The notes under the pieces: model-generated
Database searches by the model: none
The model's input: only the letters and a program-made list of their open reading frames with translations
What the model was told of the DNA's origin: nothing
NCBI GenBank assembly: GCA_034437535.1
Contig: DAOTTZ010000029.1
Span: 1 to 64,000 of the forward strand
From: J038 sp034437535
Lineage (GTDB): Bacteria; Chloroflexota; Anaerolineae; Aggregatilineales; Phototrophicaceae
Direction of reading: 5' to 3'
DNA length: 64,000 nt
Made by a program: the position numbers and the translations under genes
Shown: piece after piece, positions 60,976 to 64,000 of the stretch
Numbering within the stretch: the stretch's first letter is position 1
Layout: the number at the start of each line of letters is the position of its first letter

Positions 60976-62414
60976 TCATCCTCTGGCTGGCGGCCTTGCT
61001 GGCCGTCACACCGGCTACTGCCCAGCAAGAGAGCATCACCGAGACGGGCACCTGGGTCGCGGCGGGCTTGAGCTTCGATTATCCGGCAGATTGGGTGACC
61101 CGCGATGACACACAACGCTACGGCGCGATGAGCATCGCCACCACCCAGGCCGCACTCGATGCGGTACCATTGCCCCCCGGTGAGCTAAATGTGTTGATCT
61201 ACCCGCCGCTGAGCAAACAACCGGAAAGTTTATCGCGGGTGGGCTTACGCGCCATGACGGCGCAATCCGCGTTGTTAGTCCTCAGCATCCCAGAGAGTGA
61301 AGCACCGGTCACGCTCGACCTGGACGGACGCGAAGCCGCCCGGCGCGACCTCCAGACCGATGACTTACAGGTCATGCTGTTGACCATCGACCTGGGGGAT
61401 GTGGTGGTGCCGGTCTTCGCCACCGCCCCCCGCGCCGATTTCGCGCAGTACGAAGCCGCCGTGCTTGATCTGGTCGCGTCGATCCGCCCGGCAGAGTTGG
61501 CCTTCCCCGGTGGTACGGTCATCCCGGTAGACGCGGAGGCCTCCACCGTTGAGGACGACACAGGCATCGACTGGCAGTACACCGCACCGCTCGAAGACGC
61601 CGATTTCACCACCCTGACCGGGGCCTTCGGGCGGTTAGATGTGGCCGGGGAGCGCGTTTACATCGCAACCGGGGCGGATTCAATCCTGGTGTTCGAAGCA
61701 GACGGCACCTTCGTCCAGATCATCCGCAACGAGTCGATTAACATCCACGATGTCGCCGTCGCGGATGATGGCACCCTCTGGGTGATTGATCCGCTTCAGA
61801 TGAAGGTCTTCCAACTGGATGCAGATGGCAGAGTGTTGAATTGGTTCGGGCAATATGGCACCGGCGTCGAGCAGTTCGACCTGTTCTCCCCGCTGGATCT
61901 TGTGATCGGCCCGGAAGGTCGCTTGTACGTTTTGAACACGACTCAAGTCGGCGGTCAGACCTATGAGGACATCCAGATCTGGACGCCAGACGGCACCTTC
62001 GTCACCTCATTTAACGCGACGTTCCGCGCTGGTGGCCTGCGTGATGCCTCCATGCTGGCTGTCGCACCGGGGTTAGATCTGTTCTTCACCAATGGCGGGA
62101 ACTTGCTAACGACAATCTTCTCGTTTGATGGCACCGTGCTGGATCGCCTGCCGGCTCCGGTCTCACCGTATATCCCCGGTGGCTTCACGGTGGATGAAAA
62201 TAGCGTGTTCTACTTCGAAGATAACGGCCAGATCACCCGGTTTAGCCTGTCGTTGGATGTGTTCGGCACTGCCCTGGACGATGAAACAGCCGCCTTCCAA
62301 CCGGGGGAGTTCTTCTATCCGCGTGGGTTGGGCATCCTGCCGGGTGGGGATCTGATCGTCGCGGACGCCAACGAGACTCATTTCCAGGTCACACGGGTTG
62401 ATAGCGTGCGATGA
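60939..62414 (+). CDS. Secreted beta-propeller (NHL-like) protein
   Basis: 491 residues, starting inside the previous gene (37-bp overlap) at ATG 60939, the only start giving a full signal peptide (LIILWLAALLAVTPATAQ). After an N-terminal domain resembling PsbP/DUF1795-type folds (GTWVAAGLSFDYPADWV, about 35-185), repeats such as ESINIHDVAVADDGTLWVID and LFSPLDLVIGPEGRLYVLN form an NHL-like propeller to the end. Probably binds a ligand outside the membrane. Converges on prmC, 4 bp apart. Confidence 0.75.
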   Translation: MVDRPHLRIHTLIILWLAALLAVTPATAQQESITETGTWVAAGLSFDYPADWVTRDDTQRYGAMSIATTQAALDAVPLPPGELNVLIYPPLSKQPESLSRVGLRAMTAQSALLVLSIPESEAPVTLDLDGREAARRDLQTDDLQVMLLTIDLGDVVVPVFATAPRADFAQYEAAVLDLVASIRPAELAFPGGTVIPVDAEASTVEDDTGIDWQYTAPLEDADFTTLTGAFGRLDVAGERVYIATGADSILVFEADGTFVQIIRNESINIHDVAVADDGTLWVIDPLQMKVFQLDADGRVLNWFGQYGTGVEQFDLFSPLDLVIGPEGRLYVLNTTQVGGQTYEDIQIWTPDGTFVTSFNATFRAGGLRDASMLAVAPGLDLFFTNGGNLLTTIFSFDGTVLDRLPAPVSPYIPGGFTVDENSVFYFEDNGQITRFSLSLDVFGTALDDETAAFQPGEFFYPRGLGILPGGDLIVADANETHFQVTRVDSVR

Positions 62415-62418
62415 CGCA

Positions 62419-63261
62419 TCAGGCCAACTGCACCCGCACCACCCGATCATGCCCGGCGTAATCCGGGATTACTGCTACTGACTGTGCATCAGGGAAGGCT
62501 TGCTGTGCCAGCGCACAGACTGCCGCGCCCTGATCCGCGCCGATTTCCAGCAAGATCAACGCGCCAGGGTTGCACACCTGCGGCGCACCGGCCAGCAACC
62601 GCCGGATGTCGTCTAACCCGTCCGGGCCACCATCCAGGGCCAGATGCGGCTCGTAATGGCGCACATCAAGCGTCTTGAGCGTGTCCGTCGCGATATAGGG
62701 CAAGTTCGCCATCAGCAGATCCACACGGACGCCATTGGTGATTAAGGGATCGAGCAGATCCCCCTGCCAGAAGGTCACGGCTACGCCCTGCGCGGTCGCG
62801 TTCTGCCGGGCGATTGCCAGCGCGTCTGGGCTGATGTCGGTCGCGTGGAGCGTGACCTGCGGTGCGTTGCCCTTCACGGTGAGCGCGATGGTACCGCTCC
62901 CGGTGCCGATGTCTACAACGGTGAGCGGTCGCCCGGCGATGAAGCGCAAGGCGGCCTCGACCAGATGCTCGGTTTCCGGGCGGGGGATCAAGACGCCTGG
63001 TGCGACCACAAATTCACGATCATAAAAGGCCCGCCGCCCCAGGATGTAAGCCATTGGTTCGCCCGCCGCCCGCCGATCCAACCAGGCGGTAAAGCGGGCG
63101 ACTTCTGCCCCGGTCAGATCACGGTCTCGGTGTGCCAGCACATGCGCCCGGCCCACGCCCAGCGTCTCCGCCAGGAGTAGTTGCGCGTCCAGCGCGGGCG
63201 ATGACGAGACCATGCCCAACCGGGCACAGGCTTGATCCAACAATGGGCCGAGCAAAGCCAT
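62419..63261 (-). CDS. prmC: Release factor N5-glutamine methyltransferase
   Basis: 280 residues: N-terminal helical domain, then motif I TVVDIGTGSGTIALTV, GVLIPRPETEHLVE, and the substrate Gln-binding motif MANLPYIA. The usual NPPY is here NLPY (Asn186-Leu-Pro-Tyr189). It methylates the GGQ Gln of release factors. It starts 2 bp after the prfA stop, so the enzyme is co-expressed with its substrate. Confidence 0.92.
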   Translation of the reverse strand: MALLGPLLDQACARLGMVSSSPALDAQLLLAETLGVGRAHVLAHRDRDLTGAEVARFTAWLDRRAAGEPMAYILGRRAFYDREFVVAPGVLIPRPETEHLVEAALRFIAGRPLTVVDIGTGSGTIALTVKGNAPQVTLHATDISPDALAIARQNATAQGVAVTFWQGDLLDPLITNGVRVDLLMANLPYIATDTLKTLDVRHYEPHLALDGGPDGLDDIRRLLAGAPQVCNPGALILLEIGADQGAAVCALAQQAFPDAQSVAVIPDYAGHDRVVRVQLA

Positions 63262-63263
63262 GC

Positions 63264-64000
63264 TTAAGCGTCTTCTTCCGTGGCGGAGAGCATAGCGGCC
63301 TGTTCGGTCGTAATCAGGTTATCAATGAAGTCATCCAGCGCACCATCCATCACGCCGGAGAGATTATAACTGCTGTAATTGATGCGATGATCGGTCACAC
63401 GGCTCTGCGGGTAATTATAGGTGCGGATCTTTTCCGCCCGGTCGCCACTGCCGACCTGCCCGCGCCGGGCCGCTTCCTGTTCTTCGCGTTGCTTACGGAC
63501 TTCCAGTTCATACAGCCGGTTGAGCAAGACTTGCTTGGCCCGGATGCGATTCTGCAATTGGCTCCGCTCGTCCTGCATTTCGACCACGATGCCGGTCGGC
63601 TCGTGTGTCATCCGCACAGCGGAGTCAGTCGTATTGACCGATTGACCGCCCGCGCCCTGACTGCGAAACACATCAACCCGCACTTCGTTCATGTCCAGGT
63701 CAATATCCACGTCTTCCATCTCTGCCAGCACCGCGACGGTGGCCGTGCTGGTGTGGATGCGCCCCTGACTTTCGGTATCTGGCACCCGCTGGACGCGATG
63801 CGTGCCGCCTTCATACTTCAACCGGCTGAAGGCCCCATCGCCTTTGATCTCGAATTCGATGCGCTTGTAGCCGCCGCCGCCGGTCTCATTTTCGGCGGCA
63901 ATGTCAACCTTCCAGCCGCGATTTTCCGCGTACCGTGCGTACATGCGAAACAGATCCGCCGCGAAGAGGGCGGCTTCATCGCCGCCGGCCCCGGCGCGGA
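63264..64000 (-). CDS. prfA: Peptide chain release factor 1 (C-terminal part, cut by window edge)
   Basis: The frame is open to the right edge; codons at 63945-64000 encode RAGAGGDEAALFAADLF, so the true start lies outside the window. The RF1-type domain order is clear: RAGAGGDEAALFAADLFRMYARYAEN, the GGQ loop RSQGAGGQSVNTTDSAVRMTHEPTGIVV, and RSQLQNRIRAKQVLL. It ends translation at UAA and UAG. It shares a transcript with prmC, which modifies its GGQ Gln. Confidence 0.94.
   Translation of the reverse strand, partial: RAGAGGDEAALFAADLFRMYARYAENRGWKVDIAAENETGGGGYKRIEFEIKGDGAFSRLKYEGGTHRVQRVPDTESQGRIHTSTATVAVLAEMEDVDIDLDMNEVRVDVFRSQGAGGQSVNTTDSAVRMTHEPTGIVVEMQDERSQLQNRIRAKQVLLNRLYELEVRKQREEQEAARRGQVGSGDRAEKIRTYNYPQSRVTDHRINYSSYNLSGVMDGALDDFIDNLITTEQAAMLSATEEDA

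Noticed and set aside
1..64000. CRISPR arrays, transposases, prophage genes, rRNA
   Set aside because: Looked for and not seen.

Overview
The window looks like a chromosomal segment of a Chloroflexota bacterium, most likely an Anaerolineae-type lineage. This is inferred from moderately high GC, many secreted proteins and lipoproteins with Thr/Pro-rich linkers, an Elp3-type radical SAM enzyme, a class III fructose-bisphosphatase, stand-alone signalling domains and a bL28 without zinc cysteines. No search could be run. No rRNA, transposase, prophage, CRISPR array or replication origin was seen. Both ends cut genes: a membrane protein on the left and prfA (release factor 1) on the right.

Layout. 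1-14 kb: partial membrane protein, gatC with a degenerate GGDEF response regulator, a TrpC-fold pseudoenzyme, a lipoprotein esterase, an operon of three membrane-anchored TPR proteins, a five-gene operon (two paralogous receivers, an unknown 398-aa protein, a Uma2 nuclease with an apparent ATA start, a membrane protein), then a minus-strand group ending at rpmB. 14-23 kb: a solute-binding protein fused to SH3b, an orphan macro domain, a receiver-PAS-adenylyl cyclase, a solitary SdhA/FrdA subunit and small or paralogous proteins, including a 27-residue membrane peptide. 23-40 kb: VIT-VWA protein, receptor-type Ser/Thr kinase, M28 peptidase, GNAT, HEAT protein, TIGR01777 epimerase, dipeptidase, membrane-anchored molybdopterin oxidoreductase, serine carboxypeptidase, MsrA and an NfeD-flotillin pair.

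40-64 kb: cysteine synthase behind a complete attenuator; an envelope/secreted-protein cluster (SGNH protein, polytopic membrane protein, SH3b protein); an FGE-like lipoprotein and PQQ-type sugar dehydrogenase behind a CRP-type palindrome; a metallopeptidase; an EF-G C-terminal-half-like protein without a GTPase domain; tRNA-Arg(ACG); Fbp; a MITE-like palindrome; MoxR; Elp3; a tightly overlapping six-gene run; and the convergent prmC-prfA pair.

The strongest unusual system is at 39660-39940. A TTGACA-17-TACACT promoter drives a short RNA with a strong ribosome binding site and a 19-codon leader peptide whose core is Ser-Cys-Cys-Thr-Cys. A very long terminator hairpin with a T tract follows, and an 8-bp alternative pairing links the last leader codons to the terminator's 5' arm. 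The gene behind it is a cysteine synthase. This is the classical geometry of amino-acid attenuation, here predicted to sense cysteine (charged tRNA-Cys). Start positions were moved to internal codons where signal peptides, ribosome binding sites or terminators demanded it. Functional assignments rest on motifs read by eye.
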